A stretch of DNA of 64,000 nucleotides from a virus: the IMG/VR virus record IMGVR_UViG_3300012199_000001, positions 1 through 64,000 of that record. One strand, given 5' to 3'. Positions within the stretch are counted from its first letter, which is position 1; every line of letters starts with the position of its first letter. Positions 40,615 through 49,431 of this stretch are shown piece after piece. The translations under genes and the position numbers were made by a program. The notes under the pieces were generated by a model, which was not told the origin of the DNA, made no database searches, and saw only the letters and a list, made by a program, of their open reading frames with translations.

Positions 40615-42225
40615 TTACGTGGTGTACGAAGGTGGTTGCGTAGAAACAACTACCAGCCGATATGCGGCCCCTATCTCCGAGGAATATTCACATCTCCAAA
40701 GAATTTTGGCGGTTACGATGCCCTTCGAGGGGTCGCTCGTTGGATCAAAGGTACCATCAGTGCGAATAGGCAATGTCCATGTCCACGACTTGAAGTAGTT
40801 CGTACCACCCGTTGTGCCTATGTATTGCCCGAGAAATTGAAAACTCAAGTACTGCTTCAAGTTTTGCCTGAATTGTTCCCATTGCAGCATGTCGATGAAG
40901 TTGATGGTCAAATCTGCAAGGCATTCTCTTTTTCCGGTGTAGGCTCTGTTGAAGTTCTGTGAGTTGTTGAATGTCCAGTGCTCTTCATCGGGGGTCTTGA
41001 TATCGACCTTGAGTTCCTGCACGTCGCCATAGTTGGTGGTCAGGGGAGTACCTGTAATCGCATCCATGAACATCAGGGTCTGCCAGCCAACAAGGGGCAT
41101 ATCATTCAGGTTCGCGCCAATAGCAGCAATGCGGTTCACACCAGAAAGAGGGGTAGTTGTCCGATCCCCTATTGGGAGCTTATCCTGCGCCTTCCCTTTT
41201 AGAGTGATCGTGGCTTCTGAATTGACCTTGATGTCAAACGAGCCGTCTGTGGCGAAGCAAAAGGGATGAGTCCATGAACCAGCGCCATCGAACCACTCTA
41301 CGGCTGCCGTGTATTTTGCGCCACTGGAGAGGAAGGTGTATGACCAGCCGAAGACTCCTGTGATCGCAACGGTTGCCGCTGTCGTCACATTGGTAACACC
41401 TGATGCATTCACCGCTGTATAGATATTCGATGAGTAGTAGGTGCCTGCCGCAGGAATAGAGATTGACTCAGCGACGTTAGCTGTGCCCCCCACTGTTCCA
41501 GTAATCGTAACTGTGCCTGCTACGGTGAATGCAGTCACCGTGAGAATGAGGCGCATACCTGGAGCAGTTGGCTGAGAGGTAAGTGACTGTGTTGCCGAAA
41601 GAGGTGCCGCAGCCAGGAGCGATGTAGGAACTGCTGGTATTGACGCAGTAGTAGTAGGAGCCCCCATCATCATATACGGCCACCAGAGGCTTAAATCGCC
41701 GTACACGTCCTGCTTGATCTCATCGATGGTGGTCTCATTGGTCAATACCAGGATTTTCTTGTCGCGCTCAATAAGGGCATTGTGCTCATTTGGGCTGTAT
41801 ACCTTTGGCTTGCGCGTAGACTTCATACTTGATGGAAGCTGAAATTTGCCAGCTTGAATGGCATAGATAACAATCGTGCCGTTGGTGAGTCCAGTAGTAG
41901 TGACGTTTGTGATCGCGGTATAGGCATTCGCTGAAACGTACTCGTTGCTGGCAAGCTGAGCTGATTGCGTCTGCTGTGCAGTTGGTGCAGCAATGTTGTA
42001 TGTTTCCGTGTTTCCAGGCGTCCCAGTCCCGGTAATAGTAACTGTACCCGAGGTAGTCCAGTTCGTAATCCTGATAAAGTAGCGCACCCCTGTAGAGCCA
42101 ACAGGAGCGGTAATGCCTGTCAGCGTGGCAATAACGGGGGTTGAGGCGAGCGCCAGTTGCATGCCGCTGGTCGCCTCTAGCATGATGTTGCAGGTCCCCT
42201 TGGCGGAAGTTCCAGTTATGGGCAT
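40615..42225 (-). CDS. major tail tube protein with Ig-like insertions
   Basis: This 536-residue protein lies directly upstream of the G/GT genes, where the tail tube gene is expected. Two beta domains of similar sequence (VRYFIRITNWTTSGTVTITG at about residue 47 and MRLILTVTAFTVAGTVTITG at about 228) look like inserted Ig-like modules. The C-terminal part (VQELKVDIKTPDEEHWTFNN onward) resembles tube proteins. The start codon is within a hairpin that also hides AGGAGGGG, part of the shared late leader. Confidence 0.7.
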   Translation of the reverse strand: MPITGTSAKGTCNIMLEATSGMQLALASTPVIATLTGITAPVGSTGVRYFIRITNWTTSGTVTITGTGTPGNTETYNIAAPTAQQTQSAQLASNEYVSANAYTAITNVTTTGLTNGTIVIYAIQAGKFQLPSSMKSTRKPKVYSPNEHNALIERDKKILVLTNETTIDEIKQDVYGDLSLWWPYMMMGAPTTTASIPAVPTSLLAAAPLSATQSLTSQPTAPGMRLILTVTAFTVAGTVTITGTVGGTANVAESISIPAAGTYYSSNIYTAVNASGVTNVTTAATVAITGVFGWSYTFLSSGAKYTAAVEWFDGAGSWTHPFCFATDGSFDIKVNSEATITLKGKAQDKLPIGDRTTTPLSGVNRIAAIGANLNDMPLVGWQTLMFMDAITGTPLTTNYGDVQELKVDIKTPDEEHWTFNNSQNFNRAYTGKRECLADLTINFIDMLQWEQFRQNLKQYLSFQFLGQYIGTTGGTNYFKSWTWTLPIRTDGTFDPTSDPSKGIVTAKILWRCEYSSEIGAAYRLVVVSTQPPSYTT

Positions 42226-42306
42226 AGCCCCTCCTGTTGTTTACAGAAATGGCCTATGCCTCTAGGGACTATGGCTCTTGTTTATGTGCTATATCTTATT
42301 TCTTTG
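42226..42306 (-). promoter_or_regulatory. late-gene leader with SD-masking hairpin, copy 2
   Basis: The minus strand reads AATAAGATAT, AGAGCCATAGTCCCTAGAGG, CATAGGCCATTTCTG, then CAGGAGGGGCTATG. CCATTTCTG can pair with CAGGAGGGG, and GGCATAG with CTATGCC, covering both the ribosome site and the start codon. More than 40 of about 55 positions match the leader before the 27062 gene. Confidence 0.6.
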
Positions 42307-42568
42307 CCTGTGACTCTTGTGCGAGAGGAGAAGATACAGACAGAGTGCTTGTTTTGGCGATTGCTGAAGCTTTCTCCTGTAGGGGTTCAGTGTTACTGGT
42401 AGTCGTATTTGTTCCTGTCGCGTCAGGCTGAGCCAGGACTTTGCGCAGACGCACATCCACAACGGTCATCGTATCTTCATCGATATCTACTTCCTGCCCC
42501 GCATGCCATTCTCCAGGGATACCAGGGATCGTGCCTGTTTCATTGAATGTCCAGGTTTGTTTCTTCAA
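42296..42568 (-). CDS. small protein upstream of tail tube
   Basis: MKKQTWTFNETGTIPGIPGE begins a 90-residue protein whose first half (EWHAGQEVDIDEDTMTVVDV) resembles small phage proteins with a short beta domain, and whose second half is a low-complexity Ser/Thr/Ala tail. Its stop codon lies inside the conserved late leader. ATGA overlap with the upstream gene. Possibly a head-tail joining or decoration protein. Confidence 0.55.
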   Translation of the reverse strand: MKKQTWTFNETGTIPGIPGEWHAGQEVDIDEDTMTVVDVRLRKVLAQPDATGTNTTTSNTEPLQEKASAIAKTSTLSVSSPLAQESQAKK

Positions 42569-42870
42569 GACGCCTCTCCTTCCTCAAGTAGCCTGAGTTG
42601 CGGATGCCTCATGCGATCCGCGACCCTGCGTGTGATTTCATCGAATTCGGCATTGGTGAAGGTTGGTTCAATACGAGAAGGAGCTGCTATCTCGCCTTCG
42701 ATTTCGCAAACATCCACAACCAATCGCGCTTCATAGACATGATTATTCACATCTACTGCTACCCAATCCACGCGCTTGATATGCGGGATTTGTTCATCAG
42801 TATCAGCATCGTAGGCTACTGCCATAAATGGCAATCCGTTAAATTTGATCTTGATACGTTTAGGTATCAT
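42565..42870 (-). CDS. hypothetical head-tail region protein, 101 aa
   Basis: The ATG at 42870 is in a TGATG overlap with the upstream stop. The product MIPKRIKIKFNGLPFMAVAY is acidic, with a C-terminal helical region (TNAEFDEITRRVADRMRHPQ). Its place between connector and tail-tube genes suggests a tail terminator or completion accessory role, without sequence support. Confidence 0.55.
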   Translation of the reverse strand: MIPKRIKIKFNGLPFMAVAYDADTDEQIPHIKRVDWVAVDVNNHVYEARLVVDVCEIEGEIAAPSRIEPTFTNAEFDEITRRVADRMRHPQLRLLEEGEAS

Positions 42871-43349
42871 CAAGAGATCACCCCCGGTGGTGGAACCACC
42901 CACTCGCTCCGAGTCATAATCTTGACTCGATATCCGCGTAACCACTGCTCGTCGCGTCGTACATCAAGATAGGCTCCTGACTTAGGCCGGATTTGCGCGT
43001 GATACACATTGCCTGCGTTCCCAATCGTTGCATGCTTCATAATCGGCTGCACTATTGCATCTCGAATTGCATAAATTTGTCGCGCATAGAGAGCCGTGTC
43101 CTTAGATACAAGTGCGAGTAGCATCCAATCCTGTTCATCTGTCACATAACCACCAAAGGTCTTATGCTGGCTATCATCATCTGTGCCATAGATTTCCAGG
43201 CATGCACCACCATTTGCTACAAGATTCGTAATGTCCTTAATTTCTTCAATTTGCGCCAGTGCAAAACTTTGACCAGACCCCCAGGTCAATGCCGACATAT
43301 AGCCCTGTATGGCATCTAAAATTGCTGGTGTATTGGGTTGTGAAGCCAT
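42870..43349 (-). CDS. putative tail terminator/completion protein
   Basis: The ATG at 43349 follows GGAGGTGCACTG. The 159-residue product (MASQPNTPAILDAIQGYMSA) has the length and gene position of tail terminator proteins that cap the tube: after the HK97-gp10-like gene, before the tube gene. QIYAIRDAIVQPIMKHATIG resembles the helix of such proteins. Assignment is by position. Confidence 0.5.
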   Translation of the reverse strand: MASQPNTPAILDAIQGYMSALTWGSGQSFALAQIEEIKDITNLVANGGACLEIYGTDDDSQHKTFGGYVTDEQDWMLLALVSKDTALYARQIYAIRDAIVQPIMKHATIGNAGNVYHAQIRPKSGAYLDVRRDEQWLRGYRVKIMTRSEWVVPPPGVIS

Positions 43350-43365
43350 CAGTGCACCTCCACTA

Positions 43366-43791
43366 TCATACCGGCATCCCCATTTTCGCAAAGGCTTCGG
43401 CTGCGGCCAGCCCCATTCTTTGCAGAATTTGATCGGTGTTCTGTTCCAGCGCAAGCACTAAATATGGCTTACCTGCTTCGTCATAGGTTCTTCCCAGACT
43501 ATCGGTTCCAACAAATCCATCCTCCATACGGCGGCCATAGGGAGCGCCTACACCTACCTGTACCGCCATTGGACCATCGAGTATCGTCATGATCGTGGAA
43601 GCCAGTTGCCCGGTCGGATTGGTAAACGCAGTCCATGTATTCGCGACCGCCGCCTGCACAATGATGTCACCAATCTGCGGCATAGCTACGCTCATCTCAA
43701 GATCGAGAAAAGCGCCAAATTGTGCAAGTTTGACAATTGCCCCAAGTGAGGCCGGGTCAAATGCCACATTGATGAGTGGTTCACCTGCCAT
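43366..43791 (-). CDS. HK97 gp10-like head-tail joining protein
   Basis: The ATG at 43791 (MAGEPLINVAFDPASLGAIV) follows AAGAGGTAC. AVANTWTAFTNPTGQLASTI and the later PYGRRMEDGFVGTDSLGR with PYLVLALE match the style of HK97 gp10-like neck proteins, in which a Gly/Arg-rich loop follows 'PYA..IE.G'. It lies in the expected place after the connector genes. Confidence 0.6.
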   Translation of the reverse strand: MAGEPLINVAFDPASLGAIVKLAQFGAFLDLEMSVAMPQIGDIIVQAAVANTWTAFTNPTGQLASTIMTILDGPMAVQVGVGAPYGRRMEDGFVGTDSLGRTYDEAGKPYLVLALEQNTDQILQRMGLAAAEAFAKMGMPV

Positions 43792-43792
43792 A

Positions 43793-44119
43793 TTATGTAC
43801 CTCTTTGCCTAACGCATATCCAATTCCAAGATCCGGTGAGCGGATTTGGTTCAGGATCACTGACAATCAAATATTTGCGGAGTGTGCCTGTTACCGCGTC
43901 ATTGGTTACCTGATCCACCACATAATCGCGGAAGAGGATCAGTTGCGGATTTCCCATCGGCAGCAGGAATGTGAATGCCCGATAGGTAAAATGCGGGTCA
44001 CTCCCCGCATAGGTAGCAGCTTCAGCAGCCTCAAGCTTGTCCATTTGTACCGTAATGTTGCTTGCAACGGGATTTGCTACTCCCGCTCGCGTCACATTTG
44101 CGCGTATAAATTCTGACAT
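43793..44119 (-). CDS. putative head closure protein
   Basis: MSEFIRANVTRAGVANPVAS begins a 108-residue beta-rich protein (HFTYRAFTFLLPMGNPQLIL then FRDYVVDQV). Head-closure (stopper) proteins of siphophages are of this size and lie between the connector and gp10-like genes; YLIVSDPEPNPLTGSWNWIC is typical of that class. Based mainly on position. Confidence 0.5.
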   Translation of the reverse strand: MSEFIRANVTRAGVANPVASNITVQMDKLEAAEAATYAGSDPHFTYRAFTFLLPMGNPQLILFRDYVVDQVTNDAVTGTLRKYLIVSDPEPNPLTGSWNWICVRQRGT

Positions 44120-44120
44120 G

Positions 44121-45023
44121 CTAATGCATCTCCACCGCGTACTTTGCTAATATCTTCAGTGCTCGCTTGATCAAAATAGACTCGCCTGTCATATCGCCAC
44201 GCAAAACAGCCGAGATATGCACGCCTCCACTGCCGATGTCAGGTGCTCCAATCGGGTTATTGCGCTTGGCAAGCAGATCAGACGTTGCCAGGATTGCCGC
44301 CTCCTTCAAGTCTGGAGGTAGCGCACTGTAGACATAGCCAGCCTGGTAGGTAAGAAACAAATCGGCCTCTGTGTTGCGATCAAACGGCACCTGCACCAGG
44401 TTGGTCGGCTGTCCTCCACCTTGCCCTGGAAGCGGTTTAAGCACGCGAATGCTACAGAGCCGCTTGTTGCCATCGAATGAGATCGTCGTGGTGTCATAGC
44501 CCACGCTGGACTGCGCAGCCGTCGTAATCGATAGCGCTGAAACACCAACCACAGGCCAGTGACGCGGGCGAAAGGTCAGGCTACCACGATTGTTGATGCA
44601 GGCGCGCGACGTTGGCATGGTGAGCTGTTCAGCGGTGTAGGTGGACAGCAGCAGTGATTGGTAACATTCTTTCTCCATCCAACCAGAAGCCGCGATGATC
44701 TGAGCCGCCAAACTTCCGAGCACTCCATCGGTGCAATACGGCGTCCCGTTCGCATGCGCATACGTCGTTGCCGTTGTGGTAATGCTGGTTGCTCCTACCG
44801 CTGCCGTAGTCGTTGCCGTGAGCACCTCCGTAGAAGATCCATCAAACACTGTAATCTGATCATCGACATTCACCTGCACTGTCAGATTGGGGCGTACAGG
44901 TAGTGCGGTCACACCGGGGGCAAGCGTGCCATTGAGCCGCCCAGAGTTCCCTATCAGGCTGGCCCACTCTAGACCAGATGTTGCCTGTTTCCAATCAACC
45001 CAGGAGATGTAGGTGTTCACCAT
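44121..45023 (-). CDS. head-tail connector (adaptor) protein
   Basis: The 300-residue product has an N-terminal beta domain (residues about 30-90) and a later helical part: YSALPPDLKEAAILATSDLL, then KRNNPIG and a C-terminal KRALKILAKYA. The pattern 'PPDLKEAA...' is typical of gp6-like adaptor proteins that sit under the portal. It is longer than usual (about 100-200) because of the extra N-terminal domain. Confidence 0.6.
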   Translation of the reverse strand: MVNTYISWVDWKQATSGLEWASLIGNSGRLNGTLAPGVTALPVRPNLTVQVNVDDQITVFDGSSTEVLTATTTAAVGATSITTTATTYAHANGTPYCTDGVLGSLAAQIIAASGWMEKECYQSLLLSTYTAEQLTMPTSRACINNRGSLTFRPRHWPVVGVSALSITTAAQSSVGYDTTTISFDGNKRLCSIRVLKPLPGQGGGQPTNLVQVPFDRNTEADLFLTYQAGYVYSALPPDLKEAAILATSDLLAKRNNPIGAPDIGSGGVHISAVLRGDMTGESILIKRALKILAKYAVEMH

Positions 45024-45049
45024 GTGCTAAACGCGCCTCCAACTCAATG

Positions 45050-45412
45050 TCATGGTGCCTCTTCTGGCAAATCATCAAGCAAGAAGATTTCTCGAATGTA
45101 CGTAGTATGGAGCCAATGGCTCTTGACGCGTGGCGGCTTCATGCGTTCAGCGCCCTTAATCGGGATGAAAAAATTATCGATGGTAGGATCGAGAATGGCA
45201 CGTACCAGGGACACAGGCAACTGCTCATTCAAGCAGCGCACACCATCAGCGTCACTCCCACTAATGAGCAGTTGCACGTTGAGCATGCTTTCCCCTTGCC
45301 CACCGGCTATCGCAAGTTGCTGCAATGCCTTTGGTGTCTTTGGGGCTGGTGCCTCTCTTTCCTCCGCTCTAAGAGGAGCAGGCGTATCCCTCTGTGCTGC
45401 TTTCGCCTTCAA
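45050..45412 (-). CDS. hypothetical protein, 120 aa
   Basis: A TTG start at 45412 follows AAAGGATACATTGA. The N-terminus is Ala/Pro/Glu-rich and probably disordered (APLRAEEREAPAPKTPKALQ), and the rest mixed (LVRAILDPTIDNFFIPIKGA). It lies between the capsid and connector genes. No family recognised. Confidence 0.5.
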   Translation of the reverse strand: MKAKAAQRDTPAPLRAEEREAPAPKTPKALQQLAIAGGQGESMLNVQLLISGSDADGVRCLNEQLPVSLVRAILDPTIDNFFIPIKGAERMKPPRVKSHWLHTTYIREIFLLDDLPEEAP

Positions 45413-45438
45413 TCAATGTATCCTTTCGCGGTCGCTGC

Positions 45439-45741
45439 CTACGAGCCACCAAGTTGCTTGAGACGCACGTCAATGCTAGCCAGATGCGTCTCCGTTTGTG
45501 CCGCCACGAAGTTGCCAACACGTGACGTGGCCGTAGTCGTGCGCGTGACGTTGTGTGCTGTCGTACCACCTCCGAACTTATACATGTGGAGCAAATCTAC
45601 ATAGCTCGTGAGTAATGCCATTGTGGCATCATCAATAGTGCCTGCTCCTGCATCTGCAACCGTCTCAACCAATGCACGTTTGAGAGCAAGTGCCCTGGCT
45701 GCAACATTTGGCTGTCCGTCAATGACTGAACCTATGGACAT
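45439..45741 (-). CDS. hypothetical protein, 100 aa
   Basis: MSIGSVIDGQPNVAARALAL begins a mostly helical protein (TSYVDLLHMYKFGGG). It follows the terminator after the capsid gene. It may be a decoration or head-assembly factor by position only. Confidence 0.5.
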   Translation of the reverse strand: MSIGSVIDGQPNVAARALALKRALVETVADAGAGTIDDATMALLTSYVDLLHMYKFGGGTTAHNVTRTTTATSRVGNFVAAQTETHLASIDVRLKQLGGS

Positions 45742-45758
45742 ATGGATTACTCGCTTTC

Positions 45759-45796
45759 AGAAAGGGATGGATGGGTGTAACCATCTCATCCATCCC
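45759..45796 (-). terminator. terminator after the major capsid gene
   Basis: On the minus strand GGGATGGATG pairs with CATCCATCCC and is followed by TTTCT. Reading through at a set rate would make capsid transcripts more abundant than tail transcripts. Confidence 0.65.
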
Positions 45797-45828
45797 TGTA
45801 CTCATCCATTCACGCTATATACGTCTCA

Positions 45829-47523
45829 TCACACGCCGACTGCTGGCTGTATACCTGAAACGAGTCCCCAACCACCCTGGAATTGGTTCACAAGTGCCTC
45901 GTCCACAAAGATGCCAAAGCCCCATGTCTGAGTATTAGCTTGAGTAGGCGGATAATCAATACTTGTGTAGTCCTGATTCACCATCATGCGGAATGGTGGA
46001 TCTTGTACATCAGGTGCAGGAAATGGAATAGAGAAGGAACCGGCAACAATGGTTCCTTGCGGTAGGTAGGGTAACGTGACAACCTGCATGGTCGTACCCG
46101 TTACCTGATTCAATATGTGGGTCACTTTCTGACCTGCAACAAGGCTCCGAATGCCGCCTGCGCTCTGTGGTTCCGCCAAAACACGAAAATTGCTCGCAGT
46201 GCCAATCAGGTTATCGATGGTGACGGCTTCAACTGGAGAGACGAACAGATGTGTTGGGTCGGCCATCGCCTGAGAGAACATCTTGCGAAGCAGAAGTTGG
46301 ATGTCCTGTAGTGCAAGCAGTCCAGTCGTTGCGGCAGGCTGCACGATCACGCTTGTCATGCCTTGCTCTCCCACGCTCAGGCCAGTACCTGCGTTGGGAT
46401 TGAGGTAGCAGAGGCTTACCATGCCATCAAAGACATTGGTTGCAACGGTGGAGGTATTGCCAGCCGTGACCACCGCGCTATAGGCCACACCAGAAGTTGC
46501 AATCGTCGTGAGCAGGGCCGTGACACCCATCGTGCCGACATAATCGGCAGGCTGTGCCGGGAGACCCGTTGGCGTAAAGTTCGTGGTGATTTGACGATAC
46601 ATCGCTGTGTTTGCAGGCTGTGTCGCCCCGGTGCCCACATAGACATTGTACCCGGTTGCACCAATCACGCCTGAGAAGGTGATGGAGATGGAACTGGTTG
46701 CACCGGTAGTGGTGACTGATTTGGCCGTCGCGGAATAGGCCAGTGTCTCACCTGCCGCATTGGTTGCGGTAATCAGTATCCAGTACGTCAATGCCGCAAG
46801 GGAACCGCCCGTGGTGCTCCCAGTGAGCAGAGGAGGAAGCGGAGGCCAGAGTTTTGCAGCCCCATTGATGATCCAGTTTTCCTCTTGCAATTTGAGCGCA
46901 TACACCAGCTCAACTTTGCGCCTTGCCAGCATATCACCTTCTAATGCCCGTGAGCGCCATTGCGCCTGGAACGTTACACTGTTGTATTCAGCAATGGTCT
47001 GGTACGCAGATTGATAGTTGTTCAGGGTATACACAGGGCTATCAATGGTTGTACTACCGTCCGTCGTGCCGCCCCAGTGTGTCTGCGAGAACGGGCCTTG
47101 CTGGTTGAAGATGGAAAGCACGCTTTTCCAGTGCTCTATATCAGTACCGCGTCCAACCATGCGCGGGGTTAACTGTACCATTGGCGCTTGAACGGGAAAG
47201 ATGACCTTTGCCGGGGTCTCAAGCACGTATGGAGTAAATCCGGTTGAGGTGGTAATGGCACGTTGTACGTCACCTTGTGCCTGACCCACCGTATCGGCAA
47301 TCAGTTTAGAACTGAATGGGCCAATCTGGTCGCGGCGCATTGGGACAATCGAACGTGTCTCCTCTGCTGTTTGTAGCATGTCGCCATAACGATGCATGTC
47401 AAGCGTGCGGATATAATTCATGCTCTCCGCTGCCATGCGTGGATCAGGCCGGTACGCATTGGCGCTCACAATCGCATCAGGCGGTGACTGCTCGCGGTGA
47501 ATAACCGCTGGGGCGTCTCCCAT
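45829..47523 (-). CDS. major capsid protein with inserted fibronectin/Ig-like domain
   Basis: The ATG at 47523 follows GGGGAGATAAGATA. The N-terminal part (VQRAITTSTGFTPYVLETPA) and the C-terminal part (QGGWGLVSGIQPAVGV) suit a phage capsid protein. Between residues about 250 and 345 lies an fn3/Ig-like domain (TYWILITATNAAGETLAYSA, GATGYNVYVGTG). Such inserts project from capsids. No N-terminal delta domain is obvious, but the neighbouring protease suggests processing. It has 564 residues. Confidence 0.75.
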   Translation of the reverse strand: MGDAPAVIHREQSPPDAIVSANAYRPDPRMAAESMNYIRTLDMHRYGDMLQTAEETRSIVPMRRDQIGPFSSKLIADTVGQAQGDVQRAITTSTGFTPYVLETPAKVIFPVQAPMVQLTPRMVGRGTDIEHWKSVLSIFNQQGPFSQTHWGGTTDGSTTIDSPVYTLNNYQSAYQTIAEYNSVTFQAQWRSRALEGDMLARRKVELVYALKLQEENWIINGAAKLWPPLPPLLTGSTTGGSLAALTYWILITATNAAGETLAYSATAKSVTTTGATSSISITFSGVIGATGYNVYVGTGATQPANTAMYRQITTNFTPTGLPAQPADYVGTMGVTALLTTIATSGVAYSAVVTAGNTSTVATNVFDGMVSLCYLNPNAGTGLSVGEQGMTSVIVQPAATTGLLALQDIQLLLRKMFSQAMADPTHLFVSPVEAVTIDNLIGTASNFRVLAEPQSAGGIRSLVAGQKVTHILNQVTGTTMQVVTLPYLPQGTIVAGSFSIPFPAPDVQDPPFRMMVNQDYTSIDYPPTQANTQTWGFGIFVDEALVNQFQGGWGLVSGIQPAVGV

Positions 47524-47530
47524 GATTATC

Positions 47531-49285
47531 TTATCTCCCCCCGTTCTGACCGACGCGTTTGCGTTCAAGGTACAGCACGGCATCTATTTGCTGATTTTTA
47601 TTTAAAATGCCTGCCCGCGAAAGTTGCTCAACCATGCGCGTCTCCATTGTGAGTGGATCGGCGTAGGGATCAGGGCTGGGCTGGTTGTGAAGTGCGGCAG
47701 AATTGATCAGTGGGCCACCTGGCATCGGCTGTGCAGCTATGCGCTCGACTAAATCTTTTACCCCGGTCAAAACCGAGCGTACTTCATCCAGTTCGGCTAA
47801 CTTCTGCTCAAAAGCCCCAAGTCGGCGTGTCAATTCAGGATCAGACAGTTGCGTGATAGTGGTAGGCATGGGTGTATCGGTTGTGGCAAGCCGCGCGGCA
47901 ATGCCATTCATACGGGTAACAATCGGTGACATGTGGCGTGTGATCTGGACTTCCACATACTTCATGATGCCAGTACCAGAACCGTCTCCTCCTGCTGCAT
48001 CATGGTCGGTATCCAGGCTTGAAATGATATCGATATCGCCATCGCCATCGGGGTCAAGGACGCGAAGCGCAGATTGGCACTCGTCGCAAGGACAATTTGC
48101 CAGTTGCTCACGCAGTCCCGCCAGCACGTGATCGCGAGATTTATGCATGGAGGACATCGTACCCGCACCAACACGCGCGCCAACACGTGTGACATCTGGG
48201 GTTGCTTGCTGTGGTGCCGCATCCGCCTCTTCCGAAAAATCAAGCACATCGGTTGCCATGCCGTCAGCGCGCACAACCTTTACATCACAGCCAGGGCAGG
48301 AGGGATTGTCAACCAGGCTGACTTCTACGAGGTCATAGCGCTCTAAAAACGGCACTTCTTTGCCGTTGTACGTGCGCTTGCCCCATTTGCCGTTACGCGC
48401 GCCAATGGAGGCACCGGCAAGCGTGCCATCAAGCACCTTCTGCCAGGTGTCTTCAGCGCCACGTGAGACACGGAGCACCACGTCGATAGCTTTCTCATCC
48501 TCAACCGGGTCCCACTTGATCGCGCGACCAACGGCCTTGGTTGGGTCATGCATTTCCCTGATGTTGCCACGCCAACGCTGAAAAGCATCCTTTGAACCGT
48601 CAAAGCCAATCACCGTTTCGTAACTGTCAAAGGCTTCGGCAGTCGCGCGAATCACCACCTCACGCTTCGCACGATCCACGCGCAAAATAGGCGCATAAAT
48701 TGTGGTTTCGGTAGGCAGCGAGCGCACAATCTCAGGGGCATCAGCCTTGTGTGTCTCCTCGCCTTTTGCCTGCCAGTTCCCATCAAGGTGCGTGTGATCA
48801 TGATGGTGGTCAGCATCGTCCTTGTGCTCATGCTTATGCTCGTGTGTCTCGTCGTCACCCTGCGAACTAAAGGCGCTGTGAGTGTGGATGTGGAGACCTG
48901 TAAACTTCGCGTGGCTTCCATCAGGATTGATGACCAGTCCTGGATCTCGTTCGCGGGTAATATCTGGGGATTGCGCAGCATCGCGTCTGCCACCGTCCTC
49001 GTCCTGCCAGGATTGAGGAAGGATAAAACCCTTTCTTTTTGCGATGCTGATAGCTTTTGCTTTGACGGCAGCGGGATCGTCTGCATGCCCGATGAGGTGA
49101 GCCGCAGCGTCTAAATGATCCTGCGTATCGATAGGAAACGACTGATCTGGCCCCGCGAAATCCGAATCATCAATGGCGTCCCGATCTTTTTGTGTAAGAG
49201 AGCGTGCAATGCCGAGGCGCTGACAGAGGGATTGAGTTGCAGGAGGATATATTTCAAGGTGTGCAAGTGTCGTATTTGTGCCCAT
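47531..49285 (-). CDS. prohead protease with fused scaffold-like C-terminus
   Basis: Residues about 190-335 match the HK97/Caudovirales prohead protease: VVIRATAEAFDSYETVIGFD, REMHDPTKAVGRAIKWD (His) and LAGASIGARNGKWGK (Ser). Before it is a segment seen in phage head proteins (DHLDAAAHLIGHADDPAAVK) and a His-rich tract (ETHEHKHEHKDDADHHHD). The C-terminal 200 residues are helical (RRLGAFEQKLAELDEVRSVL), fitting a scaffold. The ATG at 49285 follows the third late leader. Confidence 0.75.
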   Translation of the reverse strand: MGTNTTLAHLEIYPPATQSLCQRLGIARSLTQKDRDAIDDSDFAGPDQSFPIDTQDHLDAAAHLIGHADDPAAVKAKAISIAKRKGFILPQSWQDEDGGRRDAAQSPDITRERDPGLVINPDGSHAKFTGLHIHTHSAFSSQGDDETHEHKHEHKDDADHHHDHTHLDGNWQAKGEETHKADAPEIVRSLPTETTIYAPILRVDRAKREVVIRATAEAFDSYETVIGFDGSKDAFQRWRGNIREMHDPTKAVGRAIKWDPVEDEKAIDVVLRVSRGAEDTWQKVLDGTLAGASIGARNGKWGKRTYNGKEVPFLERYDLVEVSLVDNPSCPGCDVKVVRADGMATDVLDFSEEADAAPQQATPDVTRVGARVGAGTMSSMHKSRDHVLAGLREQLANCPCDECQSALRVLDPDGDGDIDIISSLDTDHDAAGGDGSGTGIMKYVEVQITRHMSPIVTRMNGIAARLATTDTPMPTTITQLSDPELTRRLGAFEQKLAELDEVRSVLTGVKDLVERIAAQPMPGGPLINSAALHNQPSPDPYADPLTMETRMVEQLSRAGILNKNQQIDAVLYLERKRVGQNGGR

Positions 49286-49345
49286 CAAAAAGACCAGTCC
49301 TCTCAAAAGACTGGCCTCCGGGTCTCTCTGCCTCTGGACCTTACA
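49286..49345 (-). promoter_or_regulatory. late-gene leader with SD-masking hairpin, copy 3
   Basis: On the minus strand CCAGAGGC and GGAGGCCAGTC are followed by CCAGTC-ttttgagag-GACTGG-TCTTTTTG and ATG. The ribosome site GAGAGGA lies in the stem. The hairpin matches the one at 27063 in shape with paired changes (CCATC/GATGG to CCAGTC/GACTGG), but the upstream block is less conserved. Confidence 0.5.
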
Positions 49346-49431
49346 TGGTATTTACTTTTTAGAAATAGATGTTATAGCAAGCATAACACATTGTTATGGA
49401 CATTGTACAGATGTGCAGACTGCAATGTCAC

